Counted from the first letter of the stretch, positions 54,701 through 63,913 are shown. The stretch is 64,000 nt of DNA from Lysinibacillus_B sp031181585 (GCF_047301505.1 NZ_CP154840.1:558001-622000); one strand, 5' to 3'. Notes: generated from the letters alone by a model not told the origin. Numbers and translations are program-made.

Positions 54701-55467
54701 GCGGGAAAGAAGATGACGAGGTGCTAATTGAGCAGCCTGAAGTAGATGAGGCGCTTGTTAATGAATTGACAAAGCGCTTTACGACAGTGTACCCGTATAT
54801 GGAGGCTGTGAACAAAAAATCAAAGACCTCTGTTTCGGAAATTAAACGTTATGAAGCGATGCAGCGGGCAGAAGAACAAGACCCGCCATTTAACCTTTTG
54901 AAACAATCAAGCAAGGGACTCATCCGTAGACCGATGTTTATACAGGAAAAGAAATTATCGGGAACAGAAAGAGGAACCGTTGTGCATACAGTCATGCAGC
55001 ATGTACCACAGCAAGGGTTTGAAAGCATTGAGCAGGCAAATATATTTTTAAATAGTTTAGTAGAACGCCAGCTTCTCCATCAGCGAGAAGCAGAGGCGAT
55101 CGATATGGAAGATGTCATGAAATTCTTTGCATCATCTATCGGTGAACGATTCAAACAGGCAGTATTTATGCTTCGCGAAGTACCATTTACGCTGAGCCGG
55201 ACAGACCGAGAAGGAGATGCACAAATTGTGCAGGGAATCATCGACTGCTTGTTTAAAGATCAAGATGGTCGCTGGGTGCTGCTGGATTATAAAACGGATC
55301 GGATTAGACCACCGTTTAACCAAGAACCGGCACTAACAAAAGAAATGCAGGATCGTTATAGCCTTCAGCTGGCTATTTATGAGGAAGCGATCCAGACAAT
55401 CAATCAAATACAAATTGATGAGCGTCTTCTCTATCTTTACGATATTGGAGAAGTACTGGCGATTTAA
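51742..55467 (+). CDS. addA: ATP-dependent helicase/nuclease subunit A (AddA)
   Basis: 1241 residues (B. subtilis 1232). UvrD-like: Q motif WTPEQQLAID, Walker A VAAAAGSGKTAVL (28-40), Walker B LVDEYQDVN, motif III VGDVKQSIYAFRLAEP, motif V/VI TIHSSKGLEFPVV and VAMTRAKEKL. C-terminal nuclease motif LLDYKTDR. It is the moving motor of the AddAB double-strand-break repair complex. ATG 51742 overlaps addB; ribosome site AAGGAG in addB. Confidence 0.97.
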   Translation: MATSEAQKTKWTPEQQLAIDSNGRDILVAAAAGSGKTAVLIERLIQKVLDKDNPVDVDQLLVVTFTNASAAEMRSRMAEALEKEIAKAPDSRFLRRQLSLIGKAQISTLHSFCLTICRQYAYMIDLDPGFRIASQDEVSLLRDDVLMNVLERAYGGLEETISLEEMYRLVDSFTSDRSDQQIEQLVDKLYEMSRVQPAPYEWLKALPNAYDIPADTKVDELFFIDEVKAALVNEVMMAKNRIDEMNSYANEAYGLQSYVKVIEADKMLLNTLLLALQEGTWQEVYELLSNLKWATMPRLGKNDDFDEAAKEKAMKLRNSAKDIITKKIKTPYFSRSPERLLEEMRMMKPIIETLVHLTIVYSEAFKAAKLEKGLVDFSDLEHYALEILTDEDRNPSTVAKDFQERFKEVLVDEYQDVNMLQETILQLVKTGDTENGNMFMVGDVKQSIYAFRLAEPRLFMDKYKQFQLSTEDDVQTGLKIDLNANFRSRKEVLTSTNHVFEQLMDEAVGEINYDEKAALKFKASYNEKNVPVELVLLNGGDNVSDAAPWDGEEVDLEAEELESLQTSQQEARYMISRIQQLVEAEYPVFNPKDGTTRPIRYSDIVILMRSMTWASELSEEFKAAGIPLYAESSKGYFDALEVMIMLNLLKVIDNPYQDIPLVSVLRAPFIGLTENELAEIRLAERNVPFYQALKTYLQQAMGNIHPETLRKLEKFLEHLRTWRAEARRGPLADLIWDIYLKTNYYEMVGAMANGKQRQANLRALHDRALAYEKTSFRGLFRFLRFIDRMKSRGDDLGIAKSIGEADNVVRLVTIHSSKGLEFPVVFVAGLGRQFNMMDFHGYYLFDQDFGMAVKAVHPQDRVMYTSLPYLALKNKRVAKMKAEEMRILYVAMTRAKEKLILVGSVNDWDDTLKKWSEVQELPEDAILPNHIRAGAKNYLDWIGPAVARHEDFKPLLVDEEESAEVITDFLWKVEVVPSGRYIQKKLGGKEDDEVLIEQPEVDEALVNELTKRFTTVYPYMEAVNKKSKTSVSEIKRYEAMQRAEEQDPPFNLLKQSSKGLIRRPMFIQEKKLSGTERGTVVHTVMQHVPQQGFESIEQANIFLNSLVERQLLHQREAEAIDMEDVMKFFASSIGERFKQAVFMLREVPFTLSRTDREGDAQIVQGIIDCLFKDQDGRWVLLDYKTDRIRPPFNQEPALTKEMQDRYSLQLAIYEEAIQTINQIQIDERLLYLYDIGEVLAI

Positions 55468-55504
55468 TGAAGAGACTGGCATAAAGAAGTAATTTCAGAC
55501 TAGC

Positions 55505-55548
55505 AAAAAGCGAAGTTGTTAAACATACACAACTTCGCTTTTATGTTT
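55505..55548 (+). terminator. Terminator after addA
   Basis: 14-bp perfect stem (55506-55519 with 55529-55542), nine-base loop, then T-rich sequence. Confidence 0.85.
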
Positions 55549-55729
55549 TTCTAGAAAAAAGCGAATCCAATTAAATGAATTCACCTTTATATTTTAAATT
55601 AGTTTTTATCCCAGCTGCTTTTTATTATTTCCTCCTATAAAAATGGAATATTTTTATCAAATGACCAGTGGGTATTCGAAATGTCCGCGATGTATTGTAA
55701 GATAGAGGAAGAGTAGAGGAGGGCTTTAT

Positions 55730-56902
55730 TTGAATTTTCAACCAACACAATTGAATGAACGTGTGACAACAATTGATATCATACGCGGGTTCAGCCTGCT
55801 GGGAATTTTACTGGTCAACATATTTGGCTTCTATCTGCCCCAGCCTTATATTTCTCTAAATGATTGGTTCACAGAGGCAGTCGATATTATTTGGCACCAG
55901 GTGCTGGATATATATGTACAAAGTAGTTTTTATCCGTTATTTTCAATGTTATTCGGGTATGGTTTAGCAATGCAGTACATGAAAGCGCAGCAAAAGGGTA
56001 CAAATTTTTATAAATTCGCCCCAAAACGTCTAATCATACTATTGATTATCGGACTTATGCATGCTTTTCTCATATGGTGGGGAGATATCATTGCCATGTA
56101 TGCTTTTTGCGGCTTTTTTGTGCTGGCGCTCATCCGCTGTAATAGCTGGGTGCTGCTAGCGATCAGCCTACTGCTGCAGGGAATTATTCACGGGCTGTAT
56201 TTATTAATGTTCAGCTTAAGCGGCATGATAAACGAAGAAATGAGCGGAACAGCGGTGGATATTCAAAGTGTGCAGAATGCGGTGACAGCCTATTCCACAG
56301 GCGGCTACATGGAAGCATTTATGCAGCGTTTACATGATTTATCCTTGCAGATGAGTGTGAGCATGTGGTTTAGTTCATTGTTTATTATTTTACCATTTAT
56401 GCTCATGGGTGCAGCAGCGGCAAAATGGCGTCTTATCGAACGCGCTAAAGAGTTGAAAGGCCTCTGGGTTTTTCTAGCTATTGCATTTACGGCAGCGGGC
56501 TTATTCATTAAAAGTGCACCGAGCAATTTTTCTTATACGTATCTACTATACTATTTAAAAGTTTATGTAGGCGGCCCAATGTTATCGGTAGGCTATATCG
56601 CCATTGTTGTCCTGCTCTGCATGGTTCCTCTCCTATTAAAGGGACTATCGCCGATTGCTAAAATAGGCCGTATGTCCATGACGATGTATATCCTGCAATC
56701 AGTTATCTGTACAACCCTTTTTTATAATTATGGGTTTGGACTGTACGGTAAAATCGATGTACCAACAGCCGTGTATATTGTACTGGGAATCTATGCGATT
56801 CAGGTAATTATTGCGGAGCTATGGTTATCCAAATTCAAACAGGGCCCGCTTGAAGCAGCAGTGAAGAGATTAACTTATGGAAAAATGTATTCGGAAAAGT
56901 AA
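55730..56902 (+). CDS. DUF418 membrane protein
   Basis: 390 residues with about eight to ten hydrophobic helices. N-terminus RVTTIDIIRGFSLLGILLVNIFGFYLPQPY is the DUF418 start; the C-terminal half has GRMSMTMYILQSVICTTLFYNYGFGLYGKI, typical of the family. Related to acyltransferase-3-like membrane proteins; role unknown. TTG start at 55730 after AGGAGGG. It stands alone between addA and yisK. Confidence 0.85.
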   Translation: MNFQPTQLNERVTTIDIIRGFSLLGILLVNIFGFYLPQPYISLNDWFTEAVDIIWHQVLDIYVQSSFYPLFSMLFGYGLAMQYMKAQQKGTNFYKFAPKRLIILLIIGLMHAFLIWWGDIIAMYAFCGFFVLALIRCNSWVLLAISLLLQGIIHGLYLLMFSLSGMINEEMSGTAVDIQSVQNAVTAYSTGGYMEAFMQRLHDLSLQMSVSMWFSSLFIILPFMLMGAAAAKWRLIERAKELKGLWVFLAIAFTAAGLFIKSAPSNFSYTYLLYYLKVYVGGPMLSVGYIAIVVLLCMVPLLLKGLSPIAKIGRMSMTMYILQSVICTTLFYNYGFGLYGKIDVPTAVYIVLGIYAIQVIIAELWLSKFKQGPLEAAVKRLTYGKMYSEK

Positions 56903-56959
56903 GGAAATTTATGAAATTTTGCGGTATGATGAAGAAAAAAGAAGGAGCGCTTGTACACT

Positions 56960-57862
56960 ATGAAACTATTATCGTTTAAGCTAGACGGACAAGTAAAATT
57001 CGGACCAAAAGTGAAAAAAGAAGATGCAGTCTGGGACGTATTAAAAATTCAGGAAGAATTGAACGTCCTTCCAACCTTCCCGTCTACAATTATTGACGGT
57101 ATCTCTCTAGGATTTGATTTTGTAGAGCAGACACGTAAATTAGTGGAAGCAGCACTTACAAGTGAGAAGGCAGATGCTTTTAAGTATACATTTTCAGAAA
57201 TTGAATGGCTTTCTCCAATTCCACGTACACCGAAAAATATTTTGTGCGTAGGGAAAAATTATAATGAACATGCTATTGAAATGGGAGCTGAAAAGGCACC
57301 GGAAAATATTATGGTATTTACAAAATCCCCGACTGCTATTGCAGCGGATGAAGCGACATTACCGATTCATACAGATAAAACGGATTCCCTCGATTATGAA
57401 GGGGAGCTGGCGGTAGTAATCGGCAAGCGCGGTCAGAATATCCCGAAAGCAATGGCATATGACTATATTTTTGGTTATACAATCGGCAATGATTTATCAG
57501 CAAGGGATGTACAGTACCGTCATCAGCAATTCTTCTTAGGGAAAAGTCTGGATGGTACATGTCCACTTGGACCTTATCTTGTATCAAAAGATGAAATTCC
57601 AGATCCTCAAAATCTAACAATTGTAACAAAAGTGAACGGGGAAATACGCCAGAACGGCTCGACAAAGGATATGATGTTCCCGGTAGCGGATATCATCTCG
57701 ATTGTTTCACAATATGTAACGCTTGAACCGGGGGATGTTATACTAACGGGCACGCCTGAAGGAGTAGGGAAGGCTATGAACCCACCGCAATTCCTGAAGG
57801 CAGGGGACGAAGTGAAGATTTCGATTGAAGGAATCGGTACATTGGCAAACCGTTTTGCCTAA
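56960..57862 (+). CDS. yisK: Fumarylacetoacetate hydrolase-family protein, YisK-like
   Basis: 300 residues (B. subtilis YisK 301). Catalytic core: ILCVGKNYNEHAIEMG, VFTKSPTAI, DYEGELAVVIG (metal-binding Glu-x-Glu), GYTIGNDLSARDVQYRHQQFFLGKSLDGTCPLGPYLV, ILTGTPEGVG. B. subtilis YisK decarboxylates oxaloacetate and interacts with the Mbl cytoskeleton. The following yisL supports the identity, as yisK and yisL are neighbours there. ATG 56960 after AAGGAG at a rather long distance; TTG 56951 is the alternative. Confidence 0.86.
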   Translation: MKLLSFKLDGQVKFGPKVKKEDAVWDVLKIQEELNVLPTFPSTIIDGISLGFDFVEQTRKLVEAALTSEKADAFKYTFSEIEWLSPIPRTPKNILCVGKNYNEHAIEMGAEKAPENIMVFTKSPTAIAADEATLPIHTDKTDSLDYEGELAVVIGKRGQNIPKAMAYDYIFGYTIGNDLSARDVQYRHQQFFLGKSLDGTCPLGPYLVSKDEIPDPQNLTIVTKVNGEIRQNGSTKDMMFPVADIISIVSQYVTLEPGDVILTGTPEGVGKAMNPPQFLKAGDEVKISIEGIGTLANRFA

Positions 57863-58145
57863 CAGAGTTAATGTTCTTTCAATAATATTAATAAAAACAG
57901 AAGGGCAAGGCTGAGCAATCAGCTTTGCTCTTTTTATATCAGAAAAAGTTTTAGGTTAGAGAAATAGAAAATTATCTCTTACTGCTGTAAAGAATGCATA
58001 ATGTGCAATTTTCTTATTTTCTAAGTCTTCATTCTGACAAATTTGTTATATAGGAAGGGTTTATATAAACGAATTCATTGAATACGCGGGCTTTGGCATG
58101 GTAGGATATTGCATGTAGAGAAAAAATAGAAGGTGGGAACAATAA

Positions 58146-58529
58146 ATGGACTTTTTAACAAGCAGCACACACCTGCATCTTACAACGTGGATCATTGCAT
58201 TGATTCTATTTTTCATCGCTGCTGTTTCAGCGAAGAAGCTTACAGGTGTACACATGGTATTGCGTGTCTTCTACATTCTGATTATTATCACAGGGGGCGC
58301 TTTATTCCTTGAGCACCGTGATACAATTGCAGCCATGAATGATGGCAGCGGAATGACGTATGACATGAAAGTATTATTTGGTATTCTTGTAATTGGCTTT
58401 ATGGAAATGATTCTAGCTCGTAAAAATAAAGGAAAATCGGTTAATATTTTCTGGGTATTATTCGCCATCGTATTTTTAGTGACATTATACTTAGGCTTAA
58501 GCGGCGGAATTGGCTGGGATTTATTCTAA
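58146..58529 (+). CDS. yisL: YisL family (UPF0344/DUF1516) membrane protein
   Basis: 127 residues (B. subtilis YisL 118). Four membrane helices; family start HLHLTTWIIALILFFIAA, then VHMVLRVFYILIIITGGALF, VLFGILVIGFMEMILARKNKGK and WVLFAIVFLVTLYLGLSGGIGWDLF. Function unknown. Has a good AGGTGGG before ATG and is followed by a terminator. Confidence 0.9.
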   Translation: MDFLTSSTHLHLTTWIIALILFFIAAVSAKKLTGVHMVLRVFYILIIITGGALFLEHRDTIAAMNDGSGMTYDMKVLFGILVIGFMEMILARKNKGKSVNIFWVLFAIVFLVTLYLGLSGGIGWDLF

Positions 58530-58533
58530 TCGA

Positions 58534-58571
58534 AAGGCTTTGGAGATGTAGGCATCTTCAAAGCTTTTTTC
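58534..58571 (+). terminator. Terminator after yisL
   Basis: 15-bp stem with two G-T pairs (58534-58548 with 58553-58567), four-base loop, then TTT. Confidence 0.88.
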
Positions 58572-58671
58572 TTTGCAGTGGTTTTTCCTACATATTTAAT
58601 AGGAAAAAGATTATTAATCTACAATAATATTCAAACGATAATAATTAGCGGTATTATAAGGCGGAGACTAA

Positions 58672-58724
58672 AAATATACAGAGACGAGCGAGCAGAACGC
58701 TTGTCACGGATTTGACGTATATTT
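58672..58724 (+). repeat. Two nested hairpins in front of the amylase-like gene
   Basis: Outer 8-bp arms 58672-58679 with 58717-58724; inner 8-bp arms 58683-58690 with 58698-58705 (one G-T pair). It shares TGTCACGGATTT with the 45.85 kb element. Upstream of the promoter at 58768, so it would not be in the mRNA leader if that promoter is used. Confidence 0.45.
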
Positions 58725-58767
58725 GGCTGTTTATTTTCGAAAACTCACTACATATGAAATAAAATTT

Positions 58768-58776
58768 TGGTAAAAT
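58768..58776 (+). promoter_or_regulatory. Extended -10 promoter of the amylase-like gene
   Basis: TGG followed by TAAAAT (58771-58776). The -35 is weak. 35 bases before the TTG start. Confidence 0.5.
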
Positions 58777-58810
58777 GAACAATGGATTGGTTTGAAAGAG
58801 AGGGATTAAT

Positions 58811-60289
58811 TTGCGATTTAAGAAATGGATCGGTACAGCTGCAGCGAGTGTATTGCTTGCGATGAGCTTTTCAGCAGCTCCTATGCAAGCGGAGGAAGCA
58901 CGTACTATCGCTGATGAGAGTATATATGATGTGCTGGTGGACCGTTACTTTAACGGCTCCGGGGCAAATGATGAAAATGTAAATACACAGGACCCGACGC
59001 AATTTGCAGGAGGGGACTTTGCAGGTTTAATTAGTCGCGGGGATCATGTTATTGATATGGGCTATACGGTTTTATCGATCGGCTCTGTTTTTGCGACGGA
59101 AAAGTACGATGGCTCATTAGTAACAAGCTATACAGCATTTGAACCTCACTTCGGGACGTCCGAGGAATTTATCGACATGGTAAAATTCTTTAATGATAAG
59201 GATATCGAGGTCATGGTAGATTTTCCATTAACGAATGTTAGTGCAAATCATGAATGGGTACAGGACCCTTCTAAAAAAGAATGGGTAGCAGGTACAGCTG
59301 ATGGACTCGCTCAGTTTGATTTAGAAAATGCAGATTTCCAAGCAGGGCTTAAGTCAGCAGTTGTGGATTTTGTTTCTACATATGAAGTAGGGGGCATCCG
59401 TTTAACAAATTTGGGGGAAGCTGATACAGCCTTTGTTAACGAATTAATCAGTTCCATTAAAGGTGTCAACCAAGATATTTATGTCATTTCAAATGAGGAA
59501 AGTGATGCTGATTTCGATGCGGATTTCCACGCAGAAACACCAGTATTATTCAGTGGATCTTACAAAAATGTAGACTTATCATCAAATGAAGTGACAAAGT
59601 ATGTGGAGGGTGTAGTAGAGGGAGATGCCAAACCTTCACAGCTGATGATCGATTCCATTTGGACAGATCGCTTCACTTACGCAGTTATGTCAGAGGAAGG
59701 AAATCATTATCCTCCGAACCGGCTGCCATTAGCCTATGCAGCAACGTTATTAATGCCAGGTGTACCAGTCATTCAATATGGTACGGAAATTGGAATGAAC
59801 GGGGAAGTTGGTCCCGAATCTCACCAATTATATAATTTTAAAACAGATGAAGAATTCATCGACTTTATCAAAAATCTTCAGTCGCTTCGTAATGATTCAG
59901 AAACACTCCGACATGGCGATTTTGAGGTGTTGAAAAATGAAGATGGTTTCCTAGTATTTAAACGTCAATCAGAAAAAGAATCATGGATTGTAGTCATCAA
60001 TAATACAAGTATTACAAATCGTATAGATCTTACATCAGATGTCATCGGAGAAGAGAAAGAGCTGCGGGGAATGTTCGAAAGCGATATTATTCGTGTAAAT
60101 AAAGAGGGGAATTATCCAGTCATTCTAGACCGCGAAAGTGTGGAAGTCTACCAGGTAATTGATGAAACCGGCATCAATATGTCTTATGTAATTACACTGG
60201 CAATCGTTTATATTTTATTTACAATATTCGTTGTGCTTATAGTGAAGCGTGGTCGTAAACGCCGAGCAGAACAGGATGCACAAAGATAA
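58811..60289 (+). CDS. Membrane-anchored GH13 (alpha-amylase)-like protein, probably not catalytic
   Basis: 492 residues. Signal peptide (1-27, ending APMQA), TIM-barrel amylase body, and C-terminal anchor YVITLAIVYILFTIFVVLIVKRGRKRR (about 456-480). GH13 regions compared: region I DFPLTNVSANH (137-147) kept in part; region II GGIRLTN (194-200) has Thr199 where the nucleophile Asp belongs; region III SNEE (227-230); region IV IWTDRF with Asp286. Loss of the nucleophile argues for a binding or structural role. Related membrane-anchored amylases occur in Bacillales. TTG start 58811 after AGAGGGA. Confidence 0.82.
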   Translation: MRFKKWIGTAAASVLLAMSFSAAPMQAEEARTIADESIYDVLVDRYFNGSGANDENVNTQDPTQFAGGDFAGLISRGDHVIDMGYTVLSIGSVFATEKYDGSLVTSYTAFEPHFGTSEEFIDMVKFFNDKDIEVMVDFPLTNVSANHEWVQDPSKKEWVAGTADGLAQFDLENADFQAGLKSAVVDFVSTYEVGGIRLTNLGEADTAFVNELISSIKGVNQDIYVISNEESDADFDADFHAETPVLFSGSYKNVDLSSNEVTKYVEGVVEGDAKPSQLMIDSIWTDRFTYAVMSEEGNHYPPNRLPLAYAATLLMPGVPVIQYGTEIGMNGEVGPESHQLYNFKTDEEFIDFIKNLQSLRNDSETLRHGDFEVLKNEDGFLVFKRQSEKESWIVVINNTSITNRIDLTSDVIGEEKELRGMFESDIIRVNKEGNYPVILDRESVEVYQVIDETGINMSYVITLAIVYILFTIFVVLIVKRGRKRRAEQDAQR

Positions 60290-60333
60290 AAAAAACGGCC
60301 TTGGATGCAGACAGCACCCGAGGCCGTTTTTTA
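60290..60333 (+). terminator. Terminator after the amylase-like gene
   Basis: AAAAAACGGCC arm (60290-60300) pairs with GGCCGTTTTTT (60322-60332). The symmetric A/T ends allow function in both directions. Confidence 0.85.
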
Positions 60334-60792
60334 ACTATAAAAGCATATAGAGGACAAACATTTTATGGAAATGGTTAAATTTACCTTGCATTTTTTTTAC
60401 AAAAAAGATATTGTAGGTACAGTTATGAAGTCTAATCAGTAGACGTCATACATGCTAATTCTGAAAATTTAGTTAATATATGAGCGATTTTTGGCATACA
60501 TACTTATCAAAGGTTTTATAGAAAGATATAGATGATTGTGTAGTCTCCCTTGGTAAACTTAAAATGTTTTTTATGCAGAAAAAGAATAAAAATACAGTCT
60601 TTATTCATGTGTTTAGTTTTCTTGAAATAACAAAGGGAAAAGAGGAAAACAATAGTCTATTACAAAAAAGGTAAAAACTGCGGGTTAATTATGTCGATTT
60701 AAAGCGCTAAAGCACTAAATGTTGTTTAAAAATATATAAACGATAAATATACAAACTATTTAGTTATGTCAGAATAATTTGTAATGTATATA
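60334..60792. other. Intergenic stretch before the opp operon
   Basis: About 460 very AT-rich bases with no supported ORF, repeat or RNA gene. The promoter of oppD lies at its right side (60793-60822). Confidence 0.45.
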
Positions 60793-60822
60793 TTGACTAG
60801 GCCTAATTTAAGAGGTTATAAT
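60793..60822 (+). promoter_or_regulatory. SigA promoter of the opp operon
   Basis: TTGACT (60793-60798), 18-bp spacer, perfect TATAAT (60817-60822). Leader of about 120 bases to the TTG start. Confidence 0.72.
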
Positions 60823-60948
60823 TCAAAACATCCATAAATGAATATTATAATTGATCGCTTTTTAGGATTATCGACATTCTTTATTCTTAAACCACAGCGT
60901 AAATATTCTAAATATTCACACCTATAAAGTTTGGAAAGGAGCAAACAA

Positions 60949-61980
60949 TTGAGAACGTCAGAGGAACTTTTGAAGATTACAGACTTACATACAGGATTCC
61001 GAATCGGCGATAATTATTTTGATGCTGTAGATGGTGTTTCACTTACATTACGTAAAAATGAAATTTTAGCCATTGTAGGAGAATCAGGATGTGGAAAGAG
61101 TACGTTGGCCACATCGATTATCGGATTGCATGACCACAACAAAACACGTGTGCAAGGAGAAATTTTATTTAAAAATAAAAATCTGGCACGCATGACAGAA
61201 GGTGATTTTAATGAAATTCGTGGTCTGGAGATCGGCATGATTTTCCAAGACCCTCTTTCAGCTTTGAATCCTTTAATGCGTATTGGTGAGCAGATTGAGG
61301 AAGGACTTATTTATCATACTGATTTGACAAAAAACAAACGGCGGGAACGTGTTTTAGAACTGTTAAATCAAGTAGGAATTCCGAATGCTGAACGAGTAGC
61401 ACGCCAGTTCCCTCATCAGTTGTCTGGTGGAATGCGTCAACGGGTGATCATTGCGATTGCCATTAGCTGTAAGCCACAAATTATCATTGCAGATGAACCG
61501 ACGACAGCGTTAGACGTGACAATTCAAGCACAAATTTTAGATTTATTGATTGATTTGCAAAAGGAAACAGGGGCAGGGATTATTTTAATTACTCATGATC
61601 TTGGTGTCGTAGCAGAGGTGGCAGATCGAGTAGCAGTCATGTATGCTGGGCAAATTATTGAGCTGGCGCCTGTTGAAGAATTGTTTGCAAATCCTAAACA
61701 TCCATATACACGTTCACTATTTAATTCTATTCCGCAGATGAACAGTGGGAATGAGAGATTAAATGTAATCGAAGGAATTGTTCCTTCTTTAATGAAACTG
61801 CCGCGCCAAGGCTGCCGTTTTGCTCCCCGTATTTCTTGGGTGCCAGAATCAGCTCACGAGGCAGAACCAAAGCTGCATGAACTATCAGAAGGTCATTTTG
61901 TAAGATGTTCATGTCATAATCATTTCTACTTTAAAGGCGAAAAGGAGGACATACATCATGAGCTTTATGCAAATAAATGA
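60949..61980 (+). CDS. oppD: Oligopeptide ABC transporter ATP-binding protein OppD
   Basis: 343 residues. Walker A VGESGCGKSTLATSIIG, Q-loop MIFQDPLSALNPLMRIGEQIEEGL, signature LSGGMRQRVIIAIAI, Walker B IIIADEPTTALDVT, H-loop THDLG, and the C-terminal oligopeptide-transporter extension (HPYTRSLFNSIPQMN; GCRFAPR). TTG start 60949 seven bases after GGAAAGGAG; the ORF reaching back to 60931 would use a TTG without a site. Overlaps oppF by 23 bases. Order D-F-B-C. Confidence 0.95.
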   Translation: MRTSEELLKITDLHTGFRIGDNYFDAVDGVSLTLRKNEILAIVGESGCGKSTLATSIIGLHDHNKTRVQGEILFKNKNLARMTEGDFNEIRGLEIGMIFQDPLSALNPLMRIGEQIEEGLIYHTDLTKNKRRERVLELLNQVGIPNAERVARQFPHQLSGGMRQRVIIAIAISCKPQIIIADEPTTALDVTIQAQILDLLIDLQKETGAGIILITHDLGVVAEVADRVAVMYAGQIIELAPVEELFANPKHPYTRSLFNSIPQMNSGNERLNVIEGIVPSLMKLPRQGCRFAPRISWVPESAHEAEPKLHELSEGHFVRCSCHNHFYFKGEKEDIHHELYANK

Positions 61981-62914
61981 TTTAAAAGTCCATTATCCGA
62001 TTCGCGGGGGATTTTTCAATCGAGTGATTGACCATGTCTATGCCGTTGATGGTATTACAATGGAAATCGAACGAGGCAAGGCATACGGTCTTGTTGGTGA
62101 ATCGGGATGTGGTAAATCAACAACAGGTAAATCTATTATAGGGCTAGAGAAAATCACTTCTGGAACGATTGTTTATGAAGGGGAAAATGTTACAAATCGT
62201 CGACGCGATCGTAATTCCTCTTACAATCGTGATATTCAAATGATTTTCCAAGATTCCCATTCTAGTATGAATCCAAGAAAGCGCGTTCAGGATATTTTGG
62301 CAGAACCAATCCGTAACTTCTTAAGTTTAACTCCGCAAGAGGAGTCAAAAAAAATCAGCGAACTACTGGAAATTGTCGGCATGCCTGAAGATGCGAAAGT
62401 AAAATATCCGCATGAATTCTCGGGTGGGCAAAAACAACGTCTTGGGATTGCACGTGCTATTGCCACAAACCCCAAATTAATCATAGCGGATGAGCCGGTA
62501 TCAGCGCTTGACCTTTCTGTTCAGGCACAGGTACTGAACTTTATGAAAGATATCCAAAATGAATACGGTCTAAGTTATTTATTTATTTCCCACGACTTAG
62601 GTGTTGTTAAACATATGTGCGATTATATTAATATTATGTATAAAGGTAGATTCGTAGAAACAGGAACGAAGCAAGAAATATACAGTAATCCGCAGCATAT
62701 TTATACAAAACGTTTATTATCTGCGATTCCGGATGTTACACCAGTCGGTCGTGAAGAACGGAAACGCGAAAGAATTAAAGTAGAGAGAAACTATCAGCAG
62801 GAACATGCGCAATACTTTGATGAAAATGGCCGTGTATTCGATTTGGTAACGCTTACAGATACGCATTTAGTGGCGGCTTCAACTTCAGGTTTGCAAGTGA
62901 AGGAGGGAATCTAA
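61958..62914 (+). CDS. oppF: Oligopeptide ABC transporter ATP-binding protein OppF
   Basis: 318 residues. Walker A VGESGCGKSTTGKSIIG, Q-loop MIFQDSHSSMNPRKRVQDIL, signature FSGGQKQRLGIARAI, Walker B LIIADEPVSALDLS, H-loop SHDLG. Partner of OppD in the heterodimeric ATPase. ATG 61958 after AAAGGAGGA. Confidence 0.95.
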   Translation: MSFMQINDLKVHYPIRGGFFNRVIDHVYAVDGITMEIERGKAYGLVGESGCGKSTTGKSIIGLEKITSGTIVYEGENVTNRRRDRNSSYNRDIQMIFQDSHSSMNPRKRVQDILAEPIRNFLSLTPQEESKKISELLEIVGMPEDAKVKYPHEFSGGQKQRLGIARAIATNPKLIIADEPVSALDLSVQAQVLNFMKDIQNEYGLSYLFISHDLGVVKHMCDYINIMYKGRFVETGTKQEIYSNPQHIYTKRLLSAIPDVTPVGREERKRERIKVERNYQQEHAQYFDENGRVFDLVTLTDTHLVAASTSGLQVKEGI

Positions 62915-62915
62915 T

Positions 62916-63878
62916 ATGTGGAAAACGATAGTTCGACGTTTTTTAATTATGATTCCACAGCTGTTCGTTTTAAGTTTAATTATTTTCATGATGGCCAAAT
63001 TCATGCCAGGTGATCCATTCACCGGGATGATAACACCAGAGACAGACCCGACGCGTATTGAGGAACTGCGTGAGAAGCACGGATTGAATGATCCATGGTA
63101 TGAACAGTATATACGCTGGATAGGAAATGCAGCCCAAGGTGATTTCGGAATGAGCTATACATTTAAACGTGATGTTGGTGCATTGATAGGGGAACGAGCT
63201 GTCAATACATTCTGGCTATCGCTGGCAAGTGTCATCATTCTATATGCGATTGCTATTCCACTAGGAGTACTAGCAGGGCGTTATCACAATTCTTGGCTGG
63301 ACAGATTAATTATTTTATACAGTTTTGTATCGTATGCGATTCCAACATTCATTCTGGCATTGCTATTCCTATTCTTCTTCGGCTATACGCTTGGCTGGTT
63401 CCCAACGAGTGGATCAGTAGACATCAAGTACGATCCGGGAACGTTCGGTTATATAATGAGTAAAATTTATCATATGCTACTACCGGCGATAACATATGCA
63501 GTATTAGCTACAACAACGGTCATCCAATATTTGCGTTCTGAAATCATCGATGCTAAAACACAGGATTATGTCCGTACAGCACGCAGTAAAGGAATCCCAA
63601 TGAAGAAAGTATATTCACGTCATATTTTCCGTAATTCCTTATTGCCGATTGCTGCATTTCTAGGCTTTACAATTACAGGATTACTGGGCGGCTCTATCTT
63701 TATCGAAACAATTTTCGGCTATCCAGGTATGGGACAATTATTTATCTCATCCATTACATCCCGTGATTACAGTGTTATTACAGCACTTGTTATGTTATAT
63801 GGCTTCTTAGCGTTATTAGGTAGTCTATTGTCGGATATCATTATGAGCATTGTGGACCCGCGTATTCGAATTGAATAG
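62916..63878 (+). CDS. oppB: Oligopeptide ABC transporter permease OppB
   Basis: 320 residues, about six membrane helices. N-terminal MWKTIVRRFLIMIPQLFVLSLIIFMM and RIEELREKHGLNDPWYEQYIRWIGN; the EAA loop that binds the ATPases is in VRTARSKGIPMKKVYSRHIFRNSLLPI. AAGGAGGGAAT precedes the ATG; it begins 1 base after oppF stops. Confidence 0.95.
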   Translation: MWKTIVRRFLIMIPQLFVLSLIIFMMAKFMPGDPFTGMITPETDPTRIEELREKHGLNDPWYEQYIRWIGNAAQGDFGMSYTFKRDVGALIGERAVNTFWLSLASVIILYAIAIPLGVLAGRYHNSWLDRLIILYSFVSYAIPTFILALLFLFFFGYTLGWFPTSGSVDIKYDPGTFGYIMSKIYHMLLPAITYAVLATTTVIQYLRSEIIDAKTQDYVRTARSKGIPMKKVYSRHIFRNSLLPIAAFLGFTITGLLGGSIFIETIFGYPGMGQLFISSITSRDYSVITALVMLYGFLALLGSLLSDIIMSIVDPRIRIE

Positions 63879-63913
63879 ACAAAACTAATAAACATTAAGG
63901 AGAGGTGAAAAAA

